Source: Selenomonas sp.
GTDB taxonomy: Bacteria; Bacillota_C; Negativicutes; Selenomonadales; Selenomonadaceae
Reading direction: 5' to 3'
Assembly: GCF_024693525.1 (NCBI RefSeq)
Contig: NZ_JAILKR010000133.1
Location: 60,949-124,948, forward strand
DNA length: 64,000 nt
The notes under the pieces are model-generated. The model was given only the letters and a program-made list of their open reading frames with translations. It was not told the origin of the DNA and did no database searches. A program made the translations under genes and the position numbers. Position 1 is the first letter of the stretch. The number at the start of each line of letters is the position of its first letter. Positions 7,620 to 17,500 of this stretch are shown here, piece by piece.

Positions 7620-8615
7620 TTATTTTTCATAGCCGTTGGGATGCTTCTGATGCCAAGTCCAAGCCGTGCCAATGACCTGGCGTACATCGGTATAGCGAGG
7701 ATTCCAGCCCAAAATCTTGCGTGCCTTTTCACTGGAAGCAATCAACTGGGCCGGGTCGCCAGCACGGCGGCTGCCCATTTGCACCTTGATATCTTTGCCC
7801 GTAGCCTCTTTGGCCGCTTCAATCATCTCTTTAACCGAAAAACCCTGGCCATTGCCGAGATTGAAGATGTTGCTTTCACCGCCTTTGCGCAGGTATTCCA
7901 GCGCCAACACATGAGCATCGGCCAAATCAATAACATGGATATAATCCCGCAGGCAAGTGCCATCTGGCGTAGCGTAATCGTCACCGAAAATCGTAATGTG
8001 GTCCCGCTTCCCTAAAGGAACCTGCAAAATCAACGGAATCAAATGGGTCTCTGGGTTGTGGTCTTCGCCAATGGAACCATCATCCAAAGCCCCGGCGGCA
8101 TTGAAATAACGCAGCGAAACATAGCGGATGCCATTGGCCCGGCTAACCCACTTCATCATTTTCTCCATGGTAAGCTTGCTCTCGCCATAAGTATTCGTCG
8201 GGCAGGTCTCATCCTCTTCGAGAATGGGGATTCTCTTTGGTTCCCCATAAACTGCGGCCGTGGAAGAAAATACAATCTTATCCACCTTATGGCGAACCAT
8301 TGCTTCTAGCAGCACCTGCATCCCATATACATTGTTGTTGAAATACTTCAGGGGTTTTTCCATGCTTTCGCCTACCAGCGAATTCGCGGCAAAATGGATA
8401 ACCGCATCGATTTGGTTCTCGGTAAAAATCTTATCCAGAACCTCTGCCTCACGAATATCTCCTTCATAAAACTTTGCCTTCGGATTCAAGGCATCACGAT
8501 GGCCCGTTTGCAGATTATCGACGATGACAACATCTTCTCCTTTTGCCACCAACTGATGTACGGCGTGAGAACCAATATATCCAGCACCGCCACATACAAG
8601 AATTGACATATTCAT
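7620..8615 (-). CDS. galE: UDP-glucose 4-epimerase
   Basis: About 331 residues, short-chain dehydrogenase type. It has the NAD-binding GGAGYIGSH near the N-terminus, the catalytic YGESK, and the C-terminal sugar-nucleotide part ending with YTDVRQVIGTAWTWHQKHPNGYEK. It interconverts UDP-galactose and UDP-glucose. I chose the ATG at 8615 (MNMSILVCGG) because AAGGAGCGC directly precedes it. It follows galK with a 75-bp gap that holds a half-operator (8665-8678). Confidence 0.96.
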   Translation of the reverse strand: MNMSILVCGGAGYIGSHAVHQLVAKGEDVVIVDNLQTGHRDALNPKAKFYEGDIREAEVLDKIFTENQIDAVIHFAANSLVGESMEKPLKYFNNNVYGMQVLLEAMVRHKVDKIVFSSTAAVYGEPKRIPILEEDETCPTNTYGESKLTMEKMMKWVSRANGIRYVSLRYFNAAGALDDGSIGEDHNPETHLIPLILQVPLGKRDHITIFGDDYATPDGTCLRDYIHVIDLADAHVLALEYLRKGGESNIFNLGNGQGFSVKEMIEAAKEATGKDIKVQMGSRRAGDPAQLIASSEKARKILGWNPRYTDVRQVIGTAWTWHQKHPNGYEK

Positions 8616-8664
8616 GCGCTCCTTTTTTATCAAACAGAAATCGCTTTCTATTTTACCATCTTTT

Positions 8665-8678
8665 CTATGCGTTTACTA
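8665..8678 (-). promoter_or_regulatory. Operator-like half site upstream of galE
   Basis: The minus strand reads TAGTAAACGCATAG. The TAGTAAACG half matches the LacI-type operators at 12211 and 17669, while the other half is degenerate. A second imperfect palindrome (GAAATCGCTTTC, about 8638-8649) lies nearby. Weak evidence. Confidence 0.35.
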
Positions 8679-8690
8679 TATTTGTTTCTA

Positions 8691-9869
8691 TCATTTCACC
8701 CGATGCGTACCATCTGCAATATTTGCTACATAGAAGCTTGGCGCATAGCCAATCTTCTCCGTATACGCTTTTCCGACTTTCTCCTTGAACGCTTCAATGG
8801 CTTCATCTTTTACCAAACTTACGGTACACCCGCCAAAACCAGCACCAGTCATCCGCGAACCGATAACGCCATCCACCTGCCATGCCAGTTCTGCCAGCGT
8901 ATCAAGTTCACGGCCTGTAACATCATAATCATCACGCAGCGAATAATGCGATTCATTCATCAGCTTGCCAAACCTTGCGACATCCTTTGCTTCCAATGCC
9001 TCAACCGCTGCCAAGGTACGGTTATTCTCCATTACCGCATGGCGTGCGCGCTGCCGTTCCAGGGGTTCGGAAATCGCCCCAGCCAACTGATTGAACGATT
9101 CGTTGCTAAGTTCTCCCAAAGCATGTAAATCCGGTCTTACTTCCCTCAATTCATTCAAAGCATGTTCACACTGTGCACGCCGCACATTATAAGCACTTGA
9201 TGCTAAACTGTGCGGCTTGTTGGTATTGGCAATGACGATGCTGGCACCAGTCAATGCGATTTTGCTATACCGATACTCCAACGTATTGCAATCGAGCAAG
9301 ATTGCACAATCCTTCCGCCCCATGCCAACAGCAAACTGATCCATGATGCCGCAATTAACACCGACAAAAGTATTTTCTGCCTTCTGCGAAAGTTTAACCA
9401 TCGTCACCATATCCAACCCAAAGGCAAATGCATCATTTAAGATAAGCGCTGTCAAAACCTCCAAGGAAGCTGAAGACGACAAACCGGAGCCATTGGGCAA
9501 TGTCCCATATATTAAAATATCAAAACCATGCGAAGCTTTATAACCAGCATCCTCAAAGACCTTCACAACTCCCATCGGGTAATTCGCCCAATCCTTGCTC
9601 TTGTCGTAAGTGAGACCGGACATCGGGAACTCCATCACGCCCCGATCAGCTAAGTTCAACGAAAACATTCTGGTTTTATCGTCCTGACGATCTGCTACCA
9701 ACGCATAAGTCCCCAACGAAATCGCACAAGGGAAAACATGCCCGCCATTATAATCTGTATGCTCGCCAATCAAATTCACCCGCCCTGGCGAAAAATAAAG
9801 CCGCGTCTCTTTCGAACCAAATATTTTAGAAAACTCCGCCTGCATTTTTTCTAAGATTTCCTTTTCCAT
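8691..9869 (-). CDS. galK: Galactokinase
   Basis: 392 residues, GHMP kinase family. It phosphorylates galactose to galactose 1-phosphate. It has the galactokinase signature GRVNLIGEHTDYNGG near residue 30, the ATP loop LPNGSGLSSSASLEV (about 130) and the C-terminal RMTGAGFGGCTVSLV motif. The ATG follows GAGGAGGAAGAATC. It leads the galK-galE-galT-regulator operon, behind a promoter at 9973-10001 and two LacI-type operators. Confidence 0.97.
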   Translation of the reverse strand: MEKEILEKMQAEFSKIFGSKETRLYFSPGRVNLIGEHTDYNGGHVFPCAISLGTYALVADRQDDKTRMFSLNLADRGVMEFPMSGLTYDKSKDWANYPMGVVKVFEDAGYKASHGFDILIYGTLPNGSGLSSSASLEVLTALILNDAFAFGLDMVTMVKLSQKAENTFVGVNCGIMDQFAVGMGRKDCAILLDCNTLEYRYSKIALTGASIVIANTNKPHSLASSAYNVRRAQCEHALNELREVRPDLHALGELSNESFNQLAGAISEPLERQRARHAVMENNRTLAAVEALEAKDVARFGKLMNESHYSLRDDYDVTGRELDTLAELAWQVDGVIGSRMTGAGFGGCTVSLVKDEAIEAFKEKVGKAYTEKIGYAPSFYVANIADGTHRVK

Positions 9870-9891
9870 GATTCTTCCTCCTCATTATGTA

Positions 9892-9904
9892 TGTAAACGT
9901 TTTC
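9892..9904 (-). promoter_or_regulatory. LacI-type operator in galK leader
   Basis: TGTAAACGTTTTC, centred on the CG step typical of LacI-family and CcpA (cre) sites. It lies about 25 bp before the galK start, downstream of the promoter. With 10009-10021 it could form a looped pair. Confidence 0.65.
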
Positions 9905-9922
9905 TTATTTGCCGAAAAATTC

Positions 9923-9958
9923 GGTGCAACTTTTTAACTTCGTAGCAAAAGCTGCACC
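9923..9958 (-). promoter_or_regulatory. Leader hairpin of the galK mRNA
   Basis: GGTGCAGCTTTT pairs with AAAAGTTGCACC across a 12-base loop, then GAATTTTTCGG. It sits between the galK promoter and gene, so it may be an attenuator or a 5' stabilising structure. Confidence 0.45.
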
Positions 9959-9972
9959 ACTCTTTATCACTT

Positions 9973-10001
9973 AGTTTACCTTTGAACCTTTTGCTTGTCA
10001 A
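9973..10001 (-). promoter_or_regulatory. Promoter of galK-galE-galT-regulator
   Basis: Minus strand TTGACA (10001-9996), 17-bp spacer, TAAACT (9978-9973). Confidence 0.65.
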
Positions 10002-10008
10002 GCTATTT

Positions 10009-10021
10009 TGTAAACGTTTTC
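10009..10021 (-). promoter_or_regulatory. LacI-type operator upstream of the galK promoter
   Basis: TGTAAACGTTTTC, identical to the site at 9892-9904 and 117 bp from it, lying eight bases upstream of the -35 box. Confidence 0.65.
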
Positions 10022-10058
10022 TAAAAATTGATGCTCCTATCGCATCCACTCTTCCAAC

Positions 10059-11495
10059 TTACTTATTGATATCTTCCCACTTTTCCTCCAACTCTTCTAC
10101 AATATGAGCGTGTTCTTCTTCCGTCAGTGTTACTTTTTTACGGTAAACAATGGCAGCCAATATCAGCAATACCACCGGAATGGCAAACATGACGAGCTGG
10201 AATTTCAACAACCCACCAGTTGTAATATCTGCAGCTGAAGCACCACCGGTCATTCCTACCCATACCGCAGTCAGGCCAACGATACCGCCGGTGATTGCAC
10301 CGGAAAGTTTATCCACCAAAGGACGAACACACAGGCATACTGCTTCATCACGATGCCCAAGCTTCAACTGACCATATTCTACCGAATCGGTGATCGTCAT
10401 CAACACAACCAAGAAAATCAGCGGTTGCGGCAAAGCGAAAAGTCCAGCAGCCGTAAGTGCTAACCATACGTTTGTACCAGATAACGCATACAAAATCAAC
10501 GAAGCCATCATAATTCCCAACGAACTGAAGAACAAGTTCCGGCGGCTAAATTTCGTCGTAAGCAGGGGGAACAGTGCAACTGCCATCAAACCAATCACGA
10601 CATTGATAATACCTAAAATGGAAAATTTCGCAGCATCACCAATCACATAGATGAAGTAATACAGGTTGAAGTTATTGACAATATTCTGTCCCAAGCCAAA
10701 AATCAGATAAGCACAGGCAATCCACAAAAGCTGGTCATTTTTTGCCAACACTTTAAAAACATCTCGAAACGAAGTATCTACTTTGTTTTCCCGCAAAGCC
10801 GAATCCTGTTCTTTCGTTCCTAAGCCAAGAATAATAGCACCCAAAGTGGCAATACCGCCACCAATGCAAGCAAACGCGAACCATCCCTGCGGATCACCGG
10901 CACCACCATTTGAATTGACAGAAAAATACAATACAATCGGCATGACCATGATGGTAACCAGCTGTCCACCAAACACCGAACCGATACGAGCAACCGTTGC
11001 TGTGATCTCACGCTCGCGGGAATCAAAGGACAACGCCGGAATCATCGACCATATCGCCACATCCTTGGCCGAATAAAACACATCCATAACGAAGTATACT
11101 ATAGCAAAAAGAATCAAATACAAGGTTGGATTGGAAACCGTAAGTCCACCAAAATCCGTAAACAACATCGCCAACGTAATCGCTGCTACGAATGCACCAA
11201 CGATAACCCATGGCTTAAAACGCCCCCAACGAGTTTTGGTCTTATCAATGATATTCCCCATGAATGGATCGATAAAAAGCTCTGCTACGCGCAGTACCAT
11301 AATAATCGTCGTAACTACACCTATCATATATGCATCCTGACTGGGATTATTGGATGAAAATAAGTTGCTGGTTACAAAAATCATAAAATAGGTTGCCAGC
11401 ATAGCATAAAATACATCATGCCCAAAGGTACCGCAAGCATAAGCAATTCGCGGCCATATATTGTTTTTCTTTTCCTGCGACATTACTGCTTCCAT
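10059..11495 (-). CDS. GPH-family galactoside:cation symporter
   Basis: About 478 residues with roughly 12 membrane segments, glycoside-pentoside-hexuronide (MelB/LacS-like) family. The MIGVVTTIIMVLRVAELFIDP and GNIIDKTKTRWGRFKPWV loops are typical of GPH transporters. It lacks the C-terminal EIIA-like domain of LacS. I chose the ATG at 11495 because AGGAGG lies eight bases ahead; a GTG six bases upstream is too close. The position next to lacZ and an alpha-galactosidase suggests uptake of lactose, melibiose or raffinose (inferred). It shares an operon with the upstream kinase-like gene. Confidence 0.9.
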   Translation of the reverse strand: MEAVMSQEKKNNIWPRIAYACGTFGHDVFYAMLATYFMIFVTSNLFSSNNPSQDAYMIGVVTTIIMVLRVAELFIDPFMGNIIDKTKTRWGRFKPWVIVGAFVAAITLAMLFTDFGGLTVSNPTLYLILFAIVYFVMDVFYSAKDVAIWSMIPALSFDSREREITATVARIGSVFGGQLVTIMVMPIVLYFSVNSNGGAGDPQGWFAFACIGGGIATLGAIILGLGTKEQDSALRENKVDTSFRDVFKVLAKNDQLLWIACAYLIFGLGQNIVNNFNLYYFIYVIGDAAKFSILGIINVVIGLMAVALFPLLTTKFSRRNLFFSSLGIMMASLILYALSGTNVWLALTAAGLFALPQPLIFLVVLMTITDSVEYGQLKLGHRDEAVCLCVRPLVDKLSGAITGGIVGLTAVWVGMTGGASAADITTGGLLKFQLVMFAIPVVLLILAAIVYRKKVTLTEEEHAHIVEELEEKWEDINK

Positions 11496-11513
11496 AATCA
11501 CAACCTCCTAAAT

Positions 11514-12113
11514 TCAACCCTTCATCACACGCATATAGGCAATCAAAGCCTCTGCCATCTTTTCCAAATCCCCAGAACTGGTATTTACCACCAAATCATA
11601 ATTAGCACCATCCCCCCAGGTACGTCCTGTATAGTAGTTATAATATCGGGCACGTTTCGCATCCTCTGCATCTAGTTCTTTCAGACTCTTGCCATCGTAG
11701 ACCTCACGGCCGCGTTTCTCGCGAAAATCATCGTCAGCACAAACAAAAACCGAAAAAACATTATCCATTTTTCGCAAAACATAATCAGCACTACGCCCCA
11801 AGAATATACACGGGCCATCTTTAGCGATTTTCCGGATTGCTGCCGATTCACTCATGAACATCTCCTGGCTGCTGCTTCCCATGTGGGTGCCAAAGGAATG
11901 GAAGGGAATAAAATTCAAAGCTAAAGGCTTCACTTGATTTTCCATTTCGAGCAGCTCTTCTTCCCGCAAATCATCAATCCCCATTTTGGCAGCAGCTATA
12001 TGCACAATTTGACGATCGTATAACTTTAAGTCGAGCTTCCGCGCCAGAATCCCCGCCAGTTCCCTGCCACCAGCACCATATTGACGACTGATGGTAATTA
12101 TTGTGTTTTCCAT
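11514..12113 (-). CDS. Cytidylate-kinase-like P-loop protein
   Basis: 199 residues of the cytidylate kinase-like family. The N-terminal IISRQYGAGGREL is the modified nucleotide-binding loop, KLDLKLYDRQIVHIAAAKMG follows, and a GPCIFLGRSADYVL segment precedes an Arg-rich lid region (REKRGREVYD). True Cmk has a classic GPxGxGKS loop, so the substrate here is unknown. The ATG follows AGGGGGAAT. It is the first gene of a two-gene operon with the GPH symporter, behind its own promoter and three operator copies, which ties it to galactoside use in an unknown way. Confidence 0.75.
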   Translation of the reverse strand: MENTIITISRQYGAGGRELAGILARKLDLKLYDRQIVHIAAAKMGIDDLREEELLEMENQVKPLALNFIPFHSFGTHMGSSSQEMFMSESAAIRKIAKDGPCIFLGRSADYVLRKMDNVFSVFVCADDDFREKRGREVYDGKSLKELDAEDAKRARYYNYYTGRTWGDGANYDLVVNTSSGDLEKMAEALIAYMRVMKG

Positions 12114-12127
12114 ACCATATTCCCCCT

Positions 12128-12153
12128 CACACGTTTACTATGTAAACGTTTTC
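12128..12153. promoter_or_regulatory. Tandem LacI-type operators before the kinase-like gene
   Basis: TGTAAACGTTTTC at 12141-12153 directly abuts an inverted TAGTAAACGTGTG at 12140-12128, so two sites lie back to back about 15 bp before the start codon. Confidence 0.6.
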
Positions 12154-12180
12154 TAAAATTTTCAAAATAAATATCGTTCT

Positions 12181-12210
12181 ATTGATTCACACCGTTCCGC
12201 ATGAATCAAT
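12181..12210 (-). promoter_or_regulatory. Leader hairpin of the kinase-like/symporter mRNA
   Basis: ATTGATTCA and TGAATCAAT form a perfect 9-bp stem with a 12-base loop, between the promoter and the tandem operators. It is not followed by a T run, so it is more likely a structural or stabilising element than a terminator. Confidence 0.45.
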
Positions 12211-12223
12211 AGTAAACGATTTC
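12211..12223 (-). promoter_or_regulatory. LacI-type operator just downstream of the -10 box
   Basis: The plus strand reads AGTAAACGATTTC. It begins 10 bp downstream of the TATAAT at 12234-12239, a position that favours repression. Confidence 0.65.
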
Positions 12224-12233
12224 CTTATTTATT

Positions 12234-12261
12234 ATTATACCGTCTTTGTCGAATATTGCAA
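12234..12261 (-). promoter_or_regulatory. Promoter of the kinase-like/GPH operon
   Basis: Minus strand TTGCAA (12261-12256), 16-bp spacer, TATAAT (12239-12234). Confidence 0.65.
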
Positions 12262-12269
12262 CATGTTGT

Positions 12270-14540
12270 TTAAATAAAAATTTTCAGTCTTTTTTCTTTC
12301 GTAAACACCCATAGATACCCGGCAAAATCTGCATCAATTTTTTCCACCCCAATGCCATTGTACATCAGTTCATCCCCATAATATAACTGCCCTACTGGAT
12401 TGACAGATTTTTCTTCACCAAAATCCATACTCATTCGCTGAGCAGGCATATAATCGGTCAAGCGATAGCCAGCGGATGAATCCAACCCCATAAGGCGCAA
12501 AACCCTTATCGGGCTAGCCGGTTCGGCCAATGTTTTAAAATACAATACCACCACTTGCTGTCCATCTTCACGGATAAATTGCCAAGCCGTTTCGTTTTTC
12601 GTCCCGGAAAAAGGAGTCAATAAGCGATAGAATTGCCCCTGCTGCAAAGTGGGACGCAATTTCTTGTACAATTCAATATGCTTTTTTACCTGTTCTTTTT
12701 CTTGTGCACTCATGCGCGTAATATCCAGCTCATAACCAAAATCGCCAGCAAAAGCACATAACGTACGTACCTGTAGACTGGTCATCCGCCCCACCTGATG
12801 ATTGGGGGCTACCGATACATGTGCCCCCATGGTCATTGGCGGAAACACCAGACTGGTACCACTCTGAATAGACAACCGGCAAATCGCATCCGTGTTGTCA
12901 CTGGTCCAAGTTTGTGGCATATAATAAAGCATTCCCGCATCAAAGCGGCCACCACCACCGGAACAACTTTCCCATAATACATCCGGGAATTTGCTCGTCA
13001 AACGTTCCAAAACATCATAGAGCCCCAACATAAAGCGCGTTTTCGTTTCCCCTTGCCGCTCGCTAGGAAGGGCCGCCGAGAAGGCTTCGGTCAAATGGCG
13101 GTTAAAATCCCACTTTATATAGTCAATGGGGGCTGACTCCAATACATTGCTGACCGCATTTACAATATAGTTGCAAACCTCCGGTCGTGACAAATCCAGC
13201 ACCAACTGATGACGGCTAAAGCAACTCTTATAATCCGGCACTTGCAAAATCCACTCTGGATGCTTGCGAAAGAGCTCGGAATCCTCTGAAATCATCTCCG
13301 GCTCAAACCACAAGCCAAATTTCATTCCCCGTTTATGCGCGGCTGCTGCGACTCCTGTTAACCCCTGTTTTAACTTCTTGGTATTGACAAACCAATCCCC
13401 TAAACTGCTATTGTCGTCATCGCGGCTGCCAAACCAACCATCATCCAGCACCAATAATTCCATTCCTAACTCGCTTGCCGTCTGTGCCAAACTATCAATC
13501 TTCTCATCATCAAAATCAAAATAAGTTGCCTCCCAATTATTTACTAAAATAGGCCGCAATTCATTCTGATATTTGCCACGAACAATGTTGTGCCGAACAA
13601 TCTGATGAAATATCTGACTCATGCCATTGAGTCCCGCATCACTATATACCATCATGACTTCTGGTGTCTGAAAGCTCTCCTGTGGTGCTAGCTGCCATGC
13701 AAAACCAAACGGGTTTATTCCACCTGCCACTCGAGTTGTTCCAAACTGTTCCACCTCTGTGACAAAAGACGCTTCTCCGCTCCAAATCAAACTAAATCCA
13801 TACACTTCGCCTGTACATTCCGTCGTATTTCTGCGTGCCAGCGCCAAAAACGGCGACTGCTGGTGCGAGCTAACGCCCCGGCGGCTGCCAGTTTCTTGTA
13901 CCCCACGCATCAAAGGAACCCGTTCCAAACTGCGCTCTGCGGCATGACCACCATACAGACTCAAACGGTCAAAATCATGGTCCGCAAAATCAACGGCAAA
14001 ACTAGCAGCATGAGTCAACGTAAGCGCCTCACCGCCACAATTGGTAATCCGTACACTGCGCGTCAACATCCCCGTATTCGCCATCAACGTATATAAAAGC
14101 TCTACTTCCAGCCTTCCCTGACTATCCCGTAAAAATATATGCAACGTTTCTGCTTCCGCACGATCCGCATATACGGCCGGCAATCCTGCCAATTGGGGCT
14201 TGCCATCCGTAATCTCAAAATGGTCATAGAAAAGTTCTGTCACGGTTGTTCCATTGGCTAAGCGCACCTCATAGGCAGGCAACCGATAATCACCATGCCC
14301 ATACCCAGGATACTCCTGCGGCAGCACATCCAACGAAAAGGTACGCTCGTTGGCATAATCTGCTGGTTGCGGAGAAAAAGCCCTGTCGATAGCCTGCAGC
14401 GGTGCACTATCCCGAAATTCTCTTAACGGGCGCCCCCAATAACGATGCAGCAAATATCGGCCACGCACCACTTGCATAACGTAGCTCATATGCTCGTTGT
14501 GCAGATGGAACACCCCTCGCGATGAATCAAATTCAATCAT
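12270..14540 (-). CDS. Alpha-galactosidase, GH36
   Basis: 756 residues, the usual size of bacterial GH36 alpha-galactosidases. It removes alpha-1,6-galactose from melibiose, raffinose or galactomannan fragments. An N-terminal beta domain is followed by the TIM barrel with LVLDDGWFGSRDDD, the nucleophile Asp in YIKWDFNRH and the acid/base Asp in TWTSDNTDA; the ESCSGGGGRFD motif is also present. There is no signal peptide, so it is cytoplasmic. The ATG follows GGGAGGTATATT. It is 11 bp after lacZ and surely cotranscribed with it. Confidence 0.95.
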   Translation of the reverse strand: MIEFDSSRGVFHLHNEHMSYVMQVVRGRYLLHRYWGRPLREFRDSAPLQAIDRAFSPQPADYANERTFSLDVLPQEYPGYGHGDYRLPAYEVRLANGTTVTELFYDHFEITDGKPQLAGLPAVYADRAEAETLHIFLRDSQGRLEVELLYTLMANTGMLTRSVRITNCGGEALTLTHAASFAVDFADHDFDRLSLYGGHAAERSLERVPLMRGVQETGSRRGVSSHQQSPFLALARRNTTECTGEVYGFSLIWSGEASFVTEVEQFGTTRVAGGINPFGFAWQLAPQESFQTPEVMMVYSDAGLNGMSQIFHQIVRHNIVRGKYQNELRPILVNNWEATYFDFDDEKIDSLAQTASELGMELLVLDDGWFGSRDDDNSSLGDWFVNTKKLKQGLTGVAAAAHKRGMKFGLWFEPEMISEDSELFRKHPEWILQVPDYKSCFSRHQLVLDLSRPEVCNYIVNAVSNVLESAPIDYIKWDFNRHLTEAFSAALPSERQGETKTRFMLGLYDVLERLTSKFPDVLWESCSGGGGRFDAGMLYYMPQTWTSDNTDAICRLSIQSGTSLVFPPMTMGAHVSVAPNHQVGRMTSLQVRTLCAFAGDFGYELDITRMSAQEKEQVKKHIELYKKLRPTLQQGQFYRLLTPFSGTKNETAWQFIREDGQQVVVLYFKTLAEPASPIRVLRLMGLDSSAGYRLTDYMPAQRMSMDFGEEKSVNPVGQLYYGDELMYNGIGVEKIDADFAGYLWVFTKEKRLKIFI

Positions 14541-14551
14541 AATATACCTCC

Positions 14552-17500
14552 CTAAATTCCCTGAAAATAAAACATGAAATGCATCGATTCATTTTTTAGT
14601 CGATATTCTTCTAATACCGGTGCGCCCCAGGTATCATCACCACCGACACCACATGGTCCAGCGGAAACACGTAAAAAAGTATGATGAACCTGCGGTAAAT
14701 CATATCGATGGCGGGCATTTTCCAATTCATGCGCACTATAGGGCAGAGCTGAAATTGCCAGCGGGATATCCCCTGCTACCCGTACCCCACGGCCACGTTT
14801 ATCTGTTACCTCCCACCAACGGATGCCACCATGGTTGCCACATTCCTGCGGCATAAGATATGCCTCCATCTCTTTTTCGACCGTGGAAGAATACACGCCC
14901 AACTTAGCACCTTCCTGTCGATCGATATAATTGGCTGCCGGTCCATAACCATAATATTTCACCTGGTCGTAATCTGCCGCCAACGTAAAGAGCATGGCAA
15001 AATCTGGCATTTCCGGCACCCCAGGCATTTTCTCATAATCCAGTTCGATCTTTATAAGGCCCCCCTTATAAACACCATAAGTTATTTGGCAAAATGCCGT
15101 CGGCATGGTGGCCAGTTCGTAAGTAAAACGCAATTTAACCGCATCCGCAACATACTCTTTGATTCCCAACTGCCCAAACCATTCATACGTCTGCCAAGTT
15201 CCATCGGCTAACTGAATCTCCTGCTTCACACAACGGCGATAAAGACTAGCCAGCTTCCATTGAGCCACCGAAAAATCACGACGACTGCCATAGTCATTAT
15301 CTATCGGCGCCCGCCAAAACAATGGTTTGGGTATTTCTTCCAGCAATTCCACACCATTTAACTTATACGAAACGATATTTCCCTGTGCACTGGAAAACAG
15401 AATCTCTCCCCCTGGAAACTTTACGCCTAGATTGATATCGCCCCTTACTATCCGCAAGGGAGTATCCCCGCAATTGCTTAGGGCCTTACCTCTTATTTCT
15501 GGGATTCCCGTTTCACGTTGCCAGCATCCCTGCCCAAAAGCAACCTCATATCCTTTTTCCGCCCAGGCAGTGTCTTCCTTCAAAATCAACGAAACGGTAA
15601 TGCATACCTCCCCTTTCGGACCTGTCGGTAAATCCGCAAATGCCACGCGTCTTTTTTCCCCAGGCTTAACCGATGGAGCCGCCGCTGTCTTTTCCCAAAC
15701 TTTTTTCCCATCCAACAGCATTTCGTAATGTAAATCATATTCGTTGACATTCGTAAACAAGCTGTTGTTTTCAATCACTATACCATCTTCCGCAACTTGC
15801 AAATGATAATCCTGATAATTATATTTCACGTCCTGAAGCTTAGCCGTCGGCATCCTATCCGCAAAAAAAATGCCATCGCCACAGAAATTATAATCACTGG
15901 AACGGTCCCCGAAGTCACCACCATAGGCCAAAAACTCCCGCCCATAACGGTCTTTTTTCACCAGCGCTTGATCCACAAAGTCCCAAATAAAACCACCTTG
16001 ATACAAGGGTTCCTGTTCGGTAAGCTCGGTATATTTGTGCATGCCGCCGTTGCTATTCCCCATACTGTGGGTATACTCACAACAGATAAAGGGCTTGTCA
16101 CGGTGTTTTTCCAAAAAAGCTTTTATATCCGCTGCCTTCGTGTACATCTGGCTTTCCATATCACTGGTTGCCGCATACCGCCTATCCCAAAAAATACTTT
16201 CATAATGCACCAGCCGCGTGGAATCCGCTTGACGAAAATACTCGCTCATAGTAAAGATATCCTTGCCGCCGCAGGACTCATTGCCACAGGACCAAATGAG
16301 AACCGATGCATGATTCTTATCGCGTTCCAGCATCGATTTTGCCCGATCCAAAACATTTTCCTGCCACTTGCCATTATCATTGGGAATGGTATTCTCATCC
16401 CGAGCCAGCACACCATTTTTCTGCCAGGTTCCATGGGTCTCCAAATTGGTCTCATCAATTACATAGAGGCCATAGCGGTCACATAAATCATAAAGCTCCC
16501 TGGCATTGGGATAATGTGAACAGCGCAGTGCATTGATGTTATGCTTTTTCATATTCACAATGTCCTGCTCGAAATCTTCCGGATTCATTGCCCGACCGCG
16601 GCGACAATCAAACTCATGCCGATTAACGCCTTTGAATACGATGCGCTTGCCGTTGATTTTCATGATATTGCCATCTAGTTTAAATTCCCGAAATCCCACC
16701 GCATAGGGAACAACTTCCTGTAAAACATCTGCCCCATCATAAACGGTTAGCATCAGCTGGTACAGATAGGGCTGTTCCGCACTCCAGAGTTTTACCGCTT
16801 CCACAGCCAGCTCAAATTCGTCCTGCAATCCCGTTCCCGTGAGCGTAGTCGCAGCTGCCTGCTTTCCCTCCGCTGTTAACAGCCGGATTTCAACCTTCCG
16901 CAGTGCTTCATTGGTCCAAGTGATTTTGCCAGTAAGCCGGCCATCTTTGTAATCGTTTACTGGAATCGCCGTAAAATTTAAATCCGCAATATGACAATTC
17001 GGCTTCGTCCCAATCCATACGTCCCGAAAAATCCCTCCAAAGCGCCAAAAATCCTGATCTTCCAGCCAGCTGCCGGAGGAGAACTGCATAACCTGCAACG
17101 CTAGCTTGTTTTCTCCCGCCTGCAAATAAGGGGTTAAATCAAATTCCGCTGGAGTAAAGCTATCCTCACTATAGCCAACGTATTTCCCATTGAAGTAAAC
17201 CACTACTGCCGATTCTACTCCTTGAAGGGAAAGATAAAGGTTCTGCCAGCCCTGGGGCAAATAAAAATAATTCACATATACGCCCGTGGGATTGTCACGC
17301 AGTGGCACCTCCCCAGGCAAAACAGCCTCATGTCCATCCCAAGGATAGGTCTGATTGGTATACTGGGGTACTCCATAGCCCTCCAGCTGAAAATGGGCCG
17401 GTACCCGAATTGTCTGCCAATCACGACAATCAAAATCTAACTGTTCAAATCCCCATGTCACCAACTGAGGATTTTGGAAATACTTGAAATACCAAAAGCC

